This document shows, piece by piece, positions 35,037 to 43,120 of a DNA stretch of 64,000 nucleotides. The notes under the pieces are model-generated. The model was given only the letters and a program-made list of their open reading frames with translations. It had not been told where the DNA came from and made no database searches. The DNA lies in contig NZ_VSSO01000001.1 of assembly GCF_008312885.1 (NCBI RefSeq), forward strand, positions 434,001-498,000. The letters are read 5' to 3'. A program made the position numbers and the translations under genes. The first letter of the stretch is position 1. Every line of letters begins with the position of its first letter. This stretch comes from Lolliginicoccus suaedae (GTDB lineage Bacteria; Actinomycetota; Actinomycetes; Mycobacteriales; Mycobacteriaceae).

Positions 35037-36074
35037 TTACTCGCCTGTGGCGTGGCGGCGAGCCGACGACCGGTGCCGCGGACCCTGATCTGCCAGGATC
35101 GCCCGGGCGGTGAGGGCGACGGTGCGATCCTCATCCCGTGTCATCCGGTCCAGCTCAGCAGCCGCCGCCTCGCCCGGGATCTCGGCGAGCGCCTGGGCGA
35201 GGCGCAGCCGGGACCTCGGGTTGGCATCGGTTCCGAGCGCACCGGCCAGCGCGCGGACGATCCTCTCGGCCTCCCGGGCGCTCGATGCCAATGTCCCCAG
35301 GTGCTCCGCTGCCTCCACGTCGCTGGCTCCCGCGACCACCATCGCGATCAGGCTGGGCACCGCCGTGGCCTGCGCGCGGGCTCCGAGCTCGAGTGCCGCG
35401 CGGCGCCGCACCATGTCGTCGGGATCGGTGAGCGCTCCCTCGAGCAGGGCAATCGCTTCCGCGCCTTGCACAGCGGCGACAGCCACCACCGCGCGCCGCC
35501 GGGTTTCCGCGTCCGGCGCGGTCAAGCCTGGTGCGATACGAGCCAGTCCATCAGTGCCAGTCCTGGCCAGCGCCCACATCAAGGCGCCCGCGACGTTCTG
35601 ATCGTCCTCGGTGAGCGCCGCCTCGGCCAGGACGTCCGCAGGGACGCGCGTGCCGGGGGTCGACGACAGGATCGCCTGCTGCCGGAGCGCAGCATGCTCC
35701 GATCCCAGCGCGCGCAGCAGGCTGACGATTCCCAGCACATCGCCCCATTCGGCCGGGTCGGCAGCCTCGATGCTGCGGAGCCTGGCGAGCAGGTCCTGCT
35801 CGCGGTCGATCCGCAGCTGGGTCTGGCCGATCAAGTCCCCGAACAGCGTGGACGGCGCGAAGGCGGGATCGTCGAGCGCGCGCTGCACCTCGCGCAACGA
35901 GAGTCCGAGGGACCGGAGGCTCTCGATGTGCAGGATCCGCTGGATGTCCGCGCCGGAGTACTCGCGGTAGCCGCCGGAGGTGCGGCCCGAGGGGGTGACC
36001 AGGCCCAAGGACTCGTAGTGGCGCAGCATGCGCGTGCTCACCCCGGAGCGCCGCGCTACCTCCCCGATCAGCAT
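35037..36074 (-). CDS. MerR-family regulator with HEAT-repeat sensor domain
   Basis: A 345-residue protein. Residues 1-70 are the MerR winged helix (IGEVARRSGVSTRMLRHYESLGLVTPSGRTSGGYREYSGADIQRI), then the coiled dimerisation helix to about 120. The remainder is about seven HEAT-type repeats (AEAALTEDDQNVAGALMWALA, LTDPDDMVRRRAALELGARA, and others) instead of a small effector domain. It overlaps the preceding HEAT-protein gene by 7 bp. The promoter upstream of that gene has a MerR-type elongated spacer with a dyad, so autoregulation of the pair is likely. Confidence 0.87.
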   Translation of the reverse strand: MLIGEVARRSGVSTRMLRHYESLGLVTPSGRTSGGYREYSGADIQRILHIESLRSLGLSLREVQRALDDPAFAPSTLFGDLIGQTQLRIDREQDLLARLRSIEAADPAEWGDVLGIVSLLRALGSEHAALRQQAILSSTPGTRVPADVLAEAALTEDDQNVAGALMWALARTGTDGLARIAPGLTAPDAETRRRAVVAVAAVQGAEAIALLEGALTDPDDMVRRRAALELGARAQATAVPSLIAMVVAGASDVEAAEHLGTLASSAREAERIVRALAGALGTDANPRSRLRLAQALAEIPGEAAAAELDRMTRDEDRTVALTARAILADQGPRHRSSARRHATGE

Positions 36075-36739
36075 CCGGGCTCCCCCGTCGGTTCTACCCC
36101 CGTGCTGGCGATGCGCTTGGCATGCTCGAGCGCGGGGGCGAACTCCGCGCTGGGGTCGCTCAGCAGTCGCTCGGTGGCGATGGCGTGGGCCCGCGCCAAT
36201 GGGTCATCGCTGCCACGGGCCGCGCTGAGCAGCGATGGAACCGTTTCTCCGAGCGCCATCAGGGCGCGGCTCAGGCTGAGCTGCATCTCGTCGTCGCCGC
36301 GGCCGAGCTGCGTCGCGAGGCGCTCAGCCAGCGCGGCCTCGTGCCCGGGCGCAACGAGCGCGACAGCGGCGCGCCAGGCACTGCGCGCGACCTCGGCGTC
36401 GTCATCGTTGAGCAGCGGCAGGATCGCCGGCCAGGCAGCCGGATCCCCGATCTTCGACAGCGTATGCAGGGCCTGGCTGCGGGCCTGGGCGGACGCCGAG
36501 CCCAGCTCCACGAGTAGCCGCGGCACAGTGGCCTCGGCGGGGTGGCGGACCAGCGCCCAGGTGAGCATGTCACGCACGAAGAAGTCCAGTTCGGTCGCGC
36601 AGCGGGCGATGAGTGGCTCCAGCAATCCTGGGTGCGGCTGGGATCCGGCGATCAGCGCGGCCCGCAGCCGTGTCGACGAGCGGGAACCGGCGAGCGCGTC
36701 GATCAATCGGGCATCCAGTGCGTGGTGGGCAGTGTTCAT
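36068..36739 (-). CDS. HEAT-repeat protein, operon partner of MerR regulator
   Basis: A 223-residue helical-repeat protein: LIARCATELDFFVRDMLTWALVRHP, ARSQALHTLSKIGDP, LLNDDDAEVARSAWRAAVAL and LSRALMALGE are HEAT-like units. No catalytic motif. The start ATG at 36739 has GGAGG 9 bases upstream and follows the MerR-type promoter. Because the partner regulator has the same type of repeat, the two proteins may bind each other or the same ligand; this is inference. Confidence 0.8.
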   Translation of the reverse strand: MNTAHHALDARLIDALAGSRSSTRLRAALIAGSQPHPGLLEPLIARCATELDFFVRDMLTWALVRHPAEATVPRLLVELGSASAQARSQALHTLSKIGDPAAWPAILPLLNDDDAEVARSAWRAAVALVAPGHEAALAERLATQLGRGDDEMQLSLSRALMALGETVPSLLSAARGSDDPLARAHAIATERLLSDPSAEFAPALEHAKRIASTGVEPTGEPGC

Positions 36740-36762
36740 GGCGGCCACCTCCTCTACCAGAC

Positions 36763-36793
36763 AGTAGAAACCTTGCCATCGTGTCAAGGTCAA
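36763..36793 (-). promoter_or_regulatory. MerR-type promoter and operator dyad
   Basis: Read on the minus strand: -35 TTGACC (36788-36793), a 19-base spacer and -10 TCTACT (36763-36768). The spacer holds a dyad ACCTTG-N9-CAAGGT (36770-36790), with 8 of 9 pairs when extended by three. A long spacer with a central dyad is the hallmark of MerR-controlled promoters. It lies 24 bp before the HEAT gene of the MerR operon. Confidence 0.72.
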
Positions 36794-36832
36794 GCGTCGC
36801 CGGTGGCCAGCTAGTGGGGCTCGCTAGTGGGA

Positions 36833-37297
36833 CTAGGGGGCGGTGAACGTGCCGAGGCCGGGCAGGGACGGCTGTCCCGCGGAAGGGCGGTAGTCCGAGC
36901 CCGTGACGCCGATGCTGAACACGACCAGGCCCGGACCGGTATGCACGGTCGAGGCCTCCGGGGTGGGATCGAGGAAACTCGTGCAGGGTCGCACCGTGGT
37001 GGTGCCCGCGGCCCCGGTCGCGACGTTGAGGTAGTCGATGCGCACGAGCGCGCCCCCGAATGTCGTGGCGCATGCCTCGGGCCTGGTCGGTGCGGCGAAG
37101 GTGACATCGCCGGGCCCAGCGCTGGTGACGCTCACCGCCGCGCCGTGGATGCCGGGCACGACAAGGCCAGAGACGACGAGGCTGTGCGCGGGCAGCTGAA
37201 GGACGCCGAGAGGCTCTGCCGCTGCGGTGCTCGTGCCCAGCGCGAGCGACGCGAGCATCGCCGCGCCGAGAGTGGTAGCAGTTCGTGTGCGTTTCAT
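36833..37297 (-). CDS. Secreted hypothetical protein
   Basis: A 154-residue protein with a clear signal peptide (MKRTRTATTLGAAMLASLALGTSTAAAEP, cleavage after AAA). The mature 125 residues are beta-rich with two cysteines (PEACATTF and VRPCTSF) that may bridge. No family is recognised. The ATG at 37297 was chosen over an earlier one because it places the basic residues at the front of the signal. Single gene, 40 bp beyond the MerR promoter. Confidence 0.65.
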   Translation of the reverse strand: MKRTRTATTLGAAMLASLALGTSTAAAEPLGVLQLPAHSLVVSGLVVPGIHGAAVSVTSAGPGDVTFAAPTRPEACATTFGGALVRIDYLNVATGAAGTTTVRPCTSFLDPTPEASTVHTGPGLVVFSIGVTGSDYRPSAGQPSLPGLGTFTAP

Positions 37298-37462
37298 GGT
37301 GCCCCGGTTCATGATCCCTGGTGATGGCCTCGCATTCAGGCTACGTCCCCGCCTGGCAGGTTGTCCCGGGCTCCGCGCGTCTGCTCCCCCGGCGCCAGCA
37401 ATTCTTGTCAGTGCCCAGGCGCAGGATGTGATCTGTCACTCAACGGCGTGGAAGGAATCCTG

Positions 37463-38302
37463 ATGAGCGCGCTCGACCGCTATATCCCCGGAGTGCCCTG
37501 CTGGGCCGACACGAACCAGCCCGACCCTGATGCCGCCGCCCGGTTCTACGGCGAGCTGTTCGGGTGGCGATGCGAGGACGTCATGCCGCCAGGCTCGGAC
37601 GCGCAGTACCTGATCGGCCGCCTCAGCGGTGGCGATGTCGCCGCGATCACCGGTTCGCAGGAGCCGCCCGCGTGGAACACCTACGTGTGGGTGGAAAGCG
37701 CCGACGAGACCGCGAACCGGGTCACCGATGCCGGCGGCACGGTCGTGGTGGAGCCTGCGGATGTGCTCGACCAGGGCCGCATGGCGGTATGCGCCGACCG
37801 CGAGGGCGCGCGCTTCATGATCTGGCAGCCGCGTGCCCACCGTGGTTCCGCCGTGGTCAACGAGCACGGCGCGGTGAACTTCAACGACCTGCACAGCCGC
37901 GATCTCGAGGCGGCCAAGGAGTTCTACCACGCGGTCTTTGGCTGGGAGGTCCTCGATCTCGGTCCAGGCGGGCAGATGTGGACGCTGCCTGGGTACGGCG
38001 ACCACATTGACCTGCTCATGCCCGGCCACACCAAGGCGATCGTCGAGATGGGTGGCCCGACCGGTTTCGAGAACGTCGTCGCGAGCCTCAATCCCCTCCC
38101 TGCCGACGATGCGGTCACCCAGCCGCACTGGGGCATCACCTTCGCCGTCGAGGACGCGGACGCCATCGCCGCCAAGGCTGTCGAGCTCGGCGGCACCGTG
38201 GTGATGGCGCCCACCGATGCGCCGTGGGTCCGGGCGTCGGTGCTGCGCGATCCGGCGGGGGCGGTGTTCGGGGCCAACCACTTCGCGCCCGAGAACGGCT
38301 AG
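37463..38302 (+). CDS. Two-domain VOC (glyoxalase/bleomycin-resistance fold) protein
   Basis: A 279-residue protein made of two VOC modules. Module one begins PCWADTNQPDPDAAARFYGELFGW, module two AVNFNDLHSRDLEAAKEFYHAVFGWEV; both end in the typical DPxGA/REGARF strand (DREGARFMIWQ, DPAGAVFGANHF). This tandem design is common in actinomycetes and is often annotated as a hydroxylase or glyoxalase-like protein without proven activity. The start at 37463 has GGAAT spacing only and is the first ATG compatible with the domain. The stop codon lies within a 32-bp direct repeat (38291-38322). Confidence 0.83.
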   Translation: MSALDRYIPGVPCWADTNQPDPDAAARFYGELFGWRCEDVMPPGSDAQYLIGRLSGGDVAAITGSQEPPAWNTYVWVESADETANRVTDAGGTVVVEPADVLDQGRMAVCADREGARFMIWQPRAHRGSAVVNEHGAVNFNDLHSRDLEAAKEFYHAVFGWEVLDLGPGGQMWTLPGYGDHIDLLMPGHTKAIVEMGGPTGFENVVASLNPLPADDAVTQPHWGITFAVEDADAIAAKAVELGGTVVMAPTDAPWVRASVLRDPAGAVFGANHFAPENG

Positions 38303-38322
38303 CCCACGGGGCGCCGCAGCCC
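38291..38322. repeat. 32-bp direct repeat, copy 1
   Basis: It matches 39036-39067 at 28 of 32 positions in the same orientation; the core TAGCCCACGGG and GCCGCAGCCC are identical. Copy 1 contains the last codons and stop of the VOC gene (GAG AAC GGC TAG). Copy 2 preserves GAG AAC CGA TAG. The two copies bracket the gene at 38327-38995. Confidence 0.7.
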
Positions 38323-38326
38323 CTCC

Positions 38327-38995
38327 CTAGTCCTCGCTCCGGCGAGCCTTGTCCTGCTTGCGCCGACGGCGCACCTCAGCACGGGCAATGACAAACGCGA
38401 GGATCACGGGCCACGCGTATTTCAGCTTGTCGAGCAGCCAGCGCACCCAGTCCGGGACCGTGACGTCCGGGAGGTCAATGCTGGGCAGCGGGATCGTCGG
38501 CAGGGGAATCGATGGGAGGCTTGGGAGGGGGACGGACGGCAGGTCTGGCCAGTCGATCGAGGAGAGGAGCCTCGCGAGCAGGACCGCGATCAGCACCGAG
38601 GCCATGACCCCGGCCGCTCCACCGAGCGCCTGCAGCATGGGATAGAGCGTCGGATGGTCGCGCAAGCGATCTTCATGCTTGGCCGCTGGGGTTCCCGGCT
38701 CCGGGACCAGATCGATTCCCGCTATCCCTGCCGCCGCCTTGAGCGAGACCTCTGGCCCGGTGCTGCTCAGATAGGTGGCCCGCTGGGGCGTCCCCATCGA
38801 GGAGAAGCGCAGGAACATCGTGCCGGCATCATCGGCGGTGAGCCTGACCTTGCCGTCCCACGACTTCTTCTCCGCCACCACCACATCATCGATCTGCCAC
38901 TCGATGCGGCGGCCAGCCGATCCCCACACGGTGACCCGGTGGTGCTGGCCGCCAGTCTCCAGTGTCCAGCTCTGGTCCGGGTGCCGCTCAGCCAC
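38327..38995 (-). CDS. Membrane protein with proline-rich repeat, unknown
   Basis: A 222-residue protein. The N-terminal 90 residues (SWTLETGGQHHRVTVWGSAGRRIEWQIDDVVVAEKKSWDGKVRL) look like a small beta domain; LGGAAGVMASVLIAVLLARLL is a membrane helix; then comes an unusual repeat in which LP(S/T)(I/V) units recur (LPSVPLPSLPSIPLPTIPLP), and finally WPVILAFVIARAEVRRRRKQ as a second membrane helix with a basic tail. The proline repeat may form an extended spacer outside the membrane. The GTG at 38995 is the preferred start, but GTG at 39052 is open in frame and begins within the direct repeat. Confidence 0.55.
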   Translation of the reverse strand: MAERHPDQSWTLETGGQHHRVTVWGSAGRRIEWQIDDVVVAEKKSWDGKVRLTADDAGTMFLRFSSMGTPQRATYLSSTGPEVSLKAAAGIAGIDLVPEPGTPAAKHEDRLRDHPTLYPMLQALGGAAGVMASVLIAVLLARLLSSIDWPDLPSVPLPSLPSIPLPTIPLPSIDLPDVTVPDWVRWLLDKLKYAWPVILAFVIARAEVRRRRKQDKARRSED

Positions 38996-39035
38996 GGGCC
39001 CGATCGTACTTGAACACCAGAGCGGAGGCCTCCCG

Positions 39036-39067
39036 GAGAACCGATAGCCCACGGGTGGCCGCAGCCC
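39036..39067. repeat. 32-bp direct repeat, copy 2
   Basis: The second copy of the repeat at 38291-38322 (28 of 32 identical). On the plus strand it has a dead-end reading GLPENR-stop that mirrors the VOC C-terminus APENG-stop, so it looks like a duplicated gene end plus its downstream spacer. Confidence 0.7.
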
Positions 39068-39149
39068 GTCGCGCTGCGCGCTAGGTCCTGCGGCCAGTAT
39101 CGTTGAGTCCTACTCCCCGCGTGGCCGGGATCGACGACCAGGGGGCACC

Positions 39150-40427
39150 ATGTCCACTGATACGAACCACCCAGCTCCGGACGGGGCCAGCCAGTCCGGC
39201 CACATCCGGCTGACCTCGCATGCGAAAAGCGCCGGCTCCCTGCCGATCAAATGGGGCGCGCCGTCCCCGGTCGAGCGCGGTCCGGTAATCGGCACGACGG
39301 CCTCGCGGGCGCAACGCAATGTCATCGGCACCCATAGCGGGTCCTACAGCGTCTACCGGGCGCTCGCGGTCGCGGCGGGAGCATTGTCGCGGGACCATCG
39401 CGCCGACCTGACCAACACCGCCCCGGCGGTGACCATAGGCCCCTATCCACGGTGGAGCGACCCGGGCGCGATCGTCAGCATGGACCCGTGGGGCGCGATG
39501 ATCGGCGAGGCATTCGCTGGCGAGCTCGCCTCGGGGCTGGATATCCGTCCCACCATCGCGGTGACCAGGGCGCATGTGTCGCTGCCGGAGATCGCCGAGG
39601 CGATCGCGCATCGGCGGCTCGTGCCCGATGGCCGAGTACTGCTCGCCAGTGGTGCCGCGGTGGTCACGAAGGTCGCGATCGAGCCGGTGTGGTACTTGCC
39701 AGGCATCGCCGACCGGTTCGGGTGCACGGCCACCGAGCTGCGCCGGGTGCTGTTCGAGGAGACCGGCGGCATGTTCCCGGAGCTCGTCACCCGCCCCGAC
39801 CTGGAAGTGTTCCTGCCTCCCATCGGCGGGCAGACGGTGTACATCTTCGGCTCGGCCGGCGATCTCGCCGATCCGTCGGTGGAGCTGACCGCGCGGGTCC
39901 ACGACGAGTGCAATGGCTCCGATGTGTTCGGCTCCGACATCTGCACGTGCCGCCCGTACCTGACCCATGCGATCGAGGAGTGCATCCGCGGCACGCAGCA
40001 CGGTGGGGCCGGCATGGTCGCGTACTCCCGCAAGGAGGGCCGGGCGCTCGGGGAGGTCACCAAGTTCCTGGTCTATAACGCGCGCAAGCGCCAGGAGGGC
40101 GGGGACACCGCCGACCGGTACTTCGCCCGCACCGAATGCGTGGCGGGCGTGCAGGACATGCGGTTCCAGGAACTGATGCCCGATGTGCTGCACTGGCTGG
40201 GCATCCAGCGCATCCACCGCCTGGTGTCGATGAGCAATCTGAAGTACGACGCGATCATAGGAGCGGGCATCGAGGTTGGTGAGCGGGTGAACATCCCGGA
40301 CGAGCTGGTCCCGCTGGATGCGCGCGTGGAGATCGACGCGAAGATGGCCGCGGGCTACTTCACTCCCGGCGCCGTGCCGGATGCGCAGCAATTGAAGCAG
40401 GCCAAGGGGCGGGGGCTTGACGGATGA
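39150..40427 (+). CDS. urc1: URC1-type GTP cyclohydrolase II homologue (uracil catabolism)
   Basis: A 425-residue protein of the GTP cyclohydrolase II superfamily but longer than RibA (about 200). The zinc site appears near residues 250-268 as VHDECNGSDVFGSDICTC, keeping Cys-x10-Cys-x-Cys. YSRKEGRALGEVTKFLVYNAR replaces the RibA YLRQEGRGIGL segment, and RIHRLVSMSNLKYDAI matches the RibA nucleotide-binding end (VRLLTNNPxK). Such RibA-like proteins with an N-terminal extension are the URC1 proteins needed for uracil breakdown in yeasts; they occur in some bacteria with URC4. The next gene is a URC4 protein (ATGA overlap), which makes the assignment strong. Confidence 0.85.
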   Translation: MSTDTNHPAPDGASQSGHIRLTSHAKSAGSLPIKWGAPSPVERGPVIGTTASRAQRNVIGTHSGSYSVYRALAVAAGALSRDHRADLTNTAPAVTIGPYPRWSDPGAIVSMDPWGAMIGEAFAGELASGLDIRPTIAVTRAHVSLPEIAEAIAHRRLVPDGRVLLASGAAVVTKVAIEPVWYLPGIADRFGCTATELRRVLFEETGGMFPELVTRPDLEVFLPPIGGQTVYIFGSAGDLADPSVELTARVHDECNGSDVFGSDICTCRPYLTHAIEECIRGTQHGGAGMVAYSRKEGRALGEVTKFLVYNARKRQEGGDTADRYFARTECVAGVQDMRFQELMPDVLHWLGIQRIHRLVSMSNLKYDAIIGAGIEVGERVNIPDELVPLDARVEIDAKMAAGYFTPGAVPDAQQLKQAKGRGLDG

Positions 40428-41614
40428 CGGAGACTCCCGCGCGGGCAGCGGCGGCGCTGCGGTCTACCCGCGCCATCCGGGAGCGGGCGGATCAGCTGCT
40501 GCAGCGCGCCCGCGATGGTCGTTCCACCTGGTTCTCCGTGGATGACGACGCGCTCGACGGTGCTGCCGCTGACGTCGCTGCCCTCACCCGCGACCGCTAC
40601 CCCACGCTGGAGATCCCGTATCACAGCCGGTGGCGCCATTTCGAGGCCGGCGGAGTCGATCGGCTCGCCGAGCTGCATCAGCGTCTGGACGGGCTCGATC
40701 GATGGGAGCGCGCCGCAGCGATGATCGACCTCGTGGTGGTCAGTGTCCTTCTCGATGCGGGCGCGGGACCGGACTGGAAGTTCACCGAGCACGCGAGCGG
40801 CCAGGTGCTCGCCCGGTCCGAGGGCCTGGCCGTGGCGAGCTGGCACGCGTTCAGCAATGGCCTGTTCTCCAGCGACCCGGCGAGACCTTTGCAAGTCGAT
40901 GTGGTCGGGCTGTGGGACCTGACCGCCGCGCAGCTGGCCGAGGCGTTCCAGGTCGGCTCCGAGAACCCACTGGTCGGCCTGGAGGGCCGGGTGCGGCTGC
41001 TGCACCGCCTCGGCGATGCGCTCTCCCTCGTGGGCCGCCCCAGCGGGCTGTTCGAGGGGACCGCGGAGATCTCTGCCCACGGCGTCCTGGCTGTGCTGCT
41101 CGATGGCCTCTCGGGCATCTGGTTGTCGGGCAACACGATCGGCGACGAGCCGCTGGGTGACTGCTGGCGCCACGAGGCGGTTGCCGGGCCGGGCCTGACC
41201 CGGGGCTGGATGCCGCTGCACAAGCTGTCGCAGTGGCTGGCGTACTCGCTGCTCGAGCCGCTCGAGCAAGCGGGCGTGGTGGTTACCGGACTCGATGAAC
41301 TAACGGGCCTGCCCGAGTACCGCAATGGTGGCCTGCTGATCGACACCGGTGTGCTGCGGCTGCGCAACCCGAGGCTCGCGGCCCGCACGTGGAGCGTCGG
41401 TGATGAGCTTGTCGTCGAGTGGCGCGCGCTGACCGTGTCCTTGCTCGACGAGCTTGCCCCCCTCGTTCGCTCCCGCCTCGGCCTCGGGGCGCAGCAGATG
41501 CCGCTGGCGTGCGTGCTCGAAGGGGGCACGTGGGCGGCAGGACGCGCATCCGCGCAGCGTTTGCGCGGCGGATTGCCACCCCTGTCGATCGCCAGTGACG
41601 GCTCGGTCTTCTAG
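40424..41614 (+). CDS. urc4: URC4/Urg3-family protein (DUF1688)
   Basis: A 396-residue soluble protein. It carries family signatures SRWRHFEAGGVDRL, AAMIDLVVVSVLLDAGAGPDWKF, ARSEGLAVASWHAF, WMPLHKLSQWLAYSLLEPLE, GLPEYRNGGLLID and LEGGTWAAGR. Its chemistry in uracil degradation is not established; in Lachancea kluyveri URC4 is essential for growth on uracil as nitrogen source together with URC1. Conserved Asp, Lys, Trp and His residues in DWKFTEHASG suggest an enzyme. It overlaps the urc1 stop by ATGA and lies 12 bp before upp, so the three form one operon. Confidence 0.87.
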   Translation: MTETPARAAAALRSTRAIRERADQLLQRARDGRSTWFSVDDDALDGAAADVAALTRDRYPTLEIPYHSRWRHFEAGGVDRLAELHQRLDGLDRWERAAAMIDLVVVSVLLDAGAGPDWKFTEHASGQVLARSEGLAVASWHAFSNGLFSSDPARPLQVDVVGLWDLTAAQLAEAFQVGSENPLVGLEGRVRLLHRLGDALSLVGRPSGLFEGTAEISAHGVLAVLLDGLSGIWLSGNTIGDEPLGDCWRHEAVAGPGLTRGWMPLHKLSQWLAYSLLEPLEQAGVVVTGLDELTGLPEYRNGGLLIDTGVLRLRNPRLAARTWSVGDELVVEWRALTVSLLDELAPLVRSRLGLGAQQMPLACVLEGGTWAAGRASAQRLRGGLPPLSIASDGSVF

Positions 41615-41626
41615 AAGGAGCACACC

Positions 41627-42256
41627 ATGGGCACGGTTCACGTGATCGACCATCCGCTCATCGCGCACAAGCTGACACTGATGCGTCGCAAGGAGACCTC
41701 GACGAAGAACTTCCGGCAACTGCTCGAAGAGATCTCCACGCTCATGGCCTACGAGGTGCTGCGCGACTTCCCGGTCCAGCGCATCGACATCGAGACCCCG
41801 CTCGAGGCAACCACCGGCAGCGCCATCGACGGCAAGAAAGTCGTGCTCGTCCCCATCCTGCGGGCCGGCACCGGCATCCTCGAGGGAATGCTGCGCGTGG
41901 TGCCCGGTGCCCGCGTCGGCCACATCGGTCTCTACCGCCAGCCCACCACGCTCGTGGCGGTCGAGTACTACTTCAAGATGCCTGAAGACCTCGGCGAGCG
42001 CGACATCGTGGTCGTCGATCCGATGCTCGCCACCGGCAACACCGCCCGGGCGGCGATCGAGCGGATCAAGGAGCTCGCGCCGCGCTCGATCAAATTCGTG
42101 TGCCTGCTGACCTGCCCTGAAGGCATCGAGTCGCTGCACCGCGCGCACCCGGATGTGCCCATCTACACCGCCGCCATCGATCGCGAGCTCGACGAGCACG
42201 GCTACATCCGGCCCGGGCTTGGGGATGCCGGCGACCGGATCTTCGGGACGAAGTAG
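41627..42256 (+). CDS. upp: Uracil phosphoribosyltransferase
   Basis: A 209-residue enzyme of normal length that converts uracil and PRPP to UMP in the cytosol. The PRPP loop is [13 protein letters not shown] (128-140), with [14 protein letters not shown], the flexible GLYR...Y region and the uracil-binding end [20 protein letters not shown] stands 8 bases before the ATG. In the URC pathway a UPRT-like protein (URC6) also takes part, so this copy probably feeds the degradative route rather than only salvage. A hairpin follows directly. Confidence 0.95.
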   Translation: MGTVHVIDHPLIAHKLTLMRRKETSTKNFRQLLEEISTLMAYEVLRDFPVQRIDIETPLEATTGSAIDGKKVVLVPILRAGTGILEGMLRVVPGARVGHIGLYRQPTTLVAVEYYFKMPEDLGERDIVVVDPMLATGNTARAAIERIKELAPRSIKFVCLLTCPEGIESLHRAHPDVPIYTAAIDRELDEHGYIRPGLGDAGDRIFGTK

Positions 42257-42259
42257 GTC

Positions 42260-42295
42260 CTCCCCGGACCGTGCGTGGGAGTACGGGCCGGGGAG
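42260..42295. terminator. Terminator-like hairpin after upp
   Basis: CTCCCCGG-A-CCGT and ACGG-G-CCGGGGAG pair with one mismatch around a 10-base loop, 4 bp after the upp stop. There is no T-run, but it lies between convergent genes and could stop transcription from both sides. Confidence 0.65.
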
Positions 42296-42308
42296 AGTCC
42301 TGCGGATG

Positions 42309-42980
42309 TCACAGCCTGGCTTCTTCCGGGGGCCTCGTGCTCGTGCGGTGCTGGCGCGTCGCGGTGGATGCCCACATCGCGGAGGCGATCAGCCACAGCG
42401 CGACGGCCGCGGCGAGGGGCTGCGCGTAGAACTGCACGATGCCGATCGGGATGATGCGCGATGCGGCGAAGACCATCAGCGCGAGCGCGGCGATCGTGCC
42501 CTCGGTCCGGCCCAGCGCCCCGGTCCGCTTGATGGCTGCCGCGAAGCCCGCGGCGCCGAGCACGAATGCCACACCACTGATGAGCAGGACGGGAGTGAAC
42601 CACGTCATCAGTGCGTCCTGGACGGCTCCAGCATCCGCGCCGGCCTCGTGCGCGGCGAGCGGACCGAACTCCATGCCGGGCAGCAGCGCATAGCCCAGGC
42701 TGCCGAGCACGATGAGACTGAACCCGGCGGCACTGAGCCAGCGGTCCCCCGCATCGCGCAGGAAACCATGGATCGCGGCGAACGCGACGATCAGGAACGC
42801 GGACGCCACGGCCAGCGCGATGTGAGCGAGGCCCCACACCACCGGGTTCTCGGCGATGTGCCCGGCGACGGCCGCGCTGTCCGGGAGCCGCCCCGGGATC
42901 GGCGGGTGCCACAGCAGTGCACCGGCAAGCATGATCGGGGCGACCGCGGTGGCCGCCGCTCCAGCGTTGTGCTTGGTCAT
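42309..42980 (-). CDS. Polytopic membrane protein
   Basis: A 223-residue protein with six or seven helices, among them TAVAPIMLAGALLW, VVWGLAHIALAVASAFLIVAFAAIHGFL, AAGFSLIVLGSLGYALL, WFTPVLLISGVAFVLGAAGFAAAI and ALALMVFAASRIIPIGIVQFYAQPLAAAVALWLI. No family is recognised with confidence; a distant DUF4386-like style is possible. Start MTKHNAG at 42980. It is convergent with upp and lies downstream of the TPR-LuxR gene on the same strand, 140 bp away. Confidence 0.65.
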   Translation of the reverse strand: MTKHNAGAAATAVAPIMLAGALLWHPPIPGRLPDSAAVAGHIAENPVVWGLAHIALAVASAFLIVAFAAIHGFLRDAGDRWLSAAGFSLIVLGSLGYALLPGMEFGPLAAHEAGADAGAVQDALMTWFTPVLLISGVAFVLGAAGFAAAIKRTGALGRTEGTIAALALMVFAASRIIPIGIVQFYAQPLAAAVALWLIASAMWASTATRQHRTSTRPPEEARL

Positions 42981-43120
42981 GACAGGACCTCCTGGTTCTG
43001 GATCCGAAGGGACGGATCGCTGCACCGAAACCGTCCTGTACTCGAGCGTAGGAACGCATGCCGCGCTCCCGCATCGGCAATACCCCGCGATCACGCCACT
43101 GCGGCAGTGAGGGAAATCCC

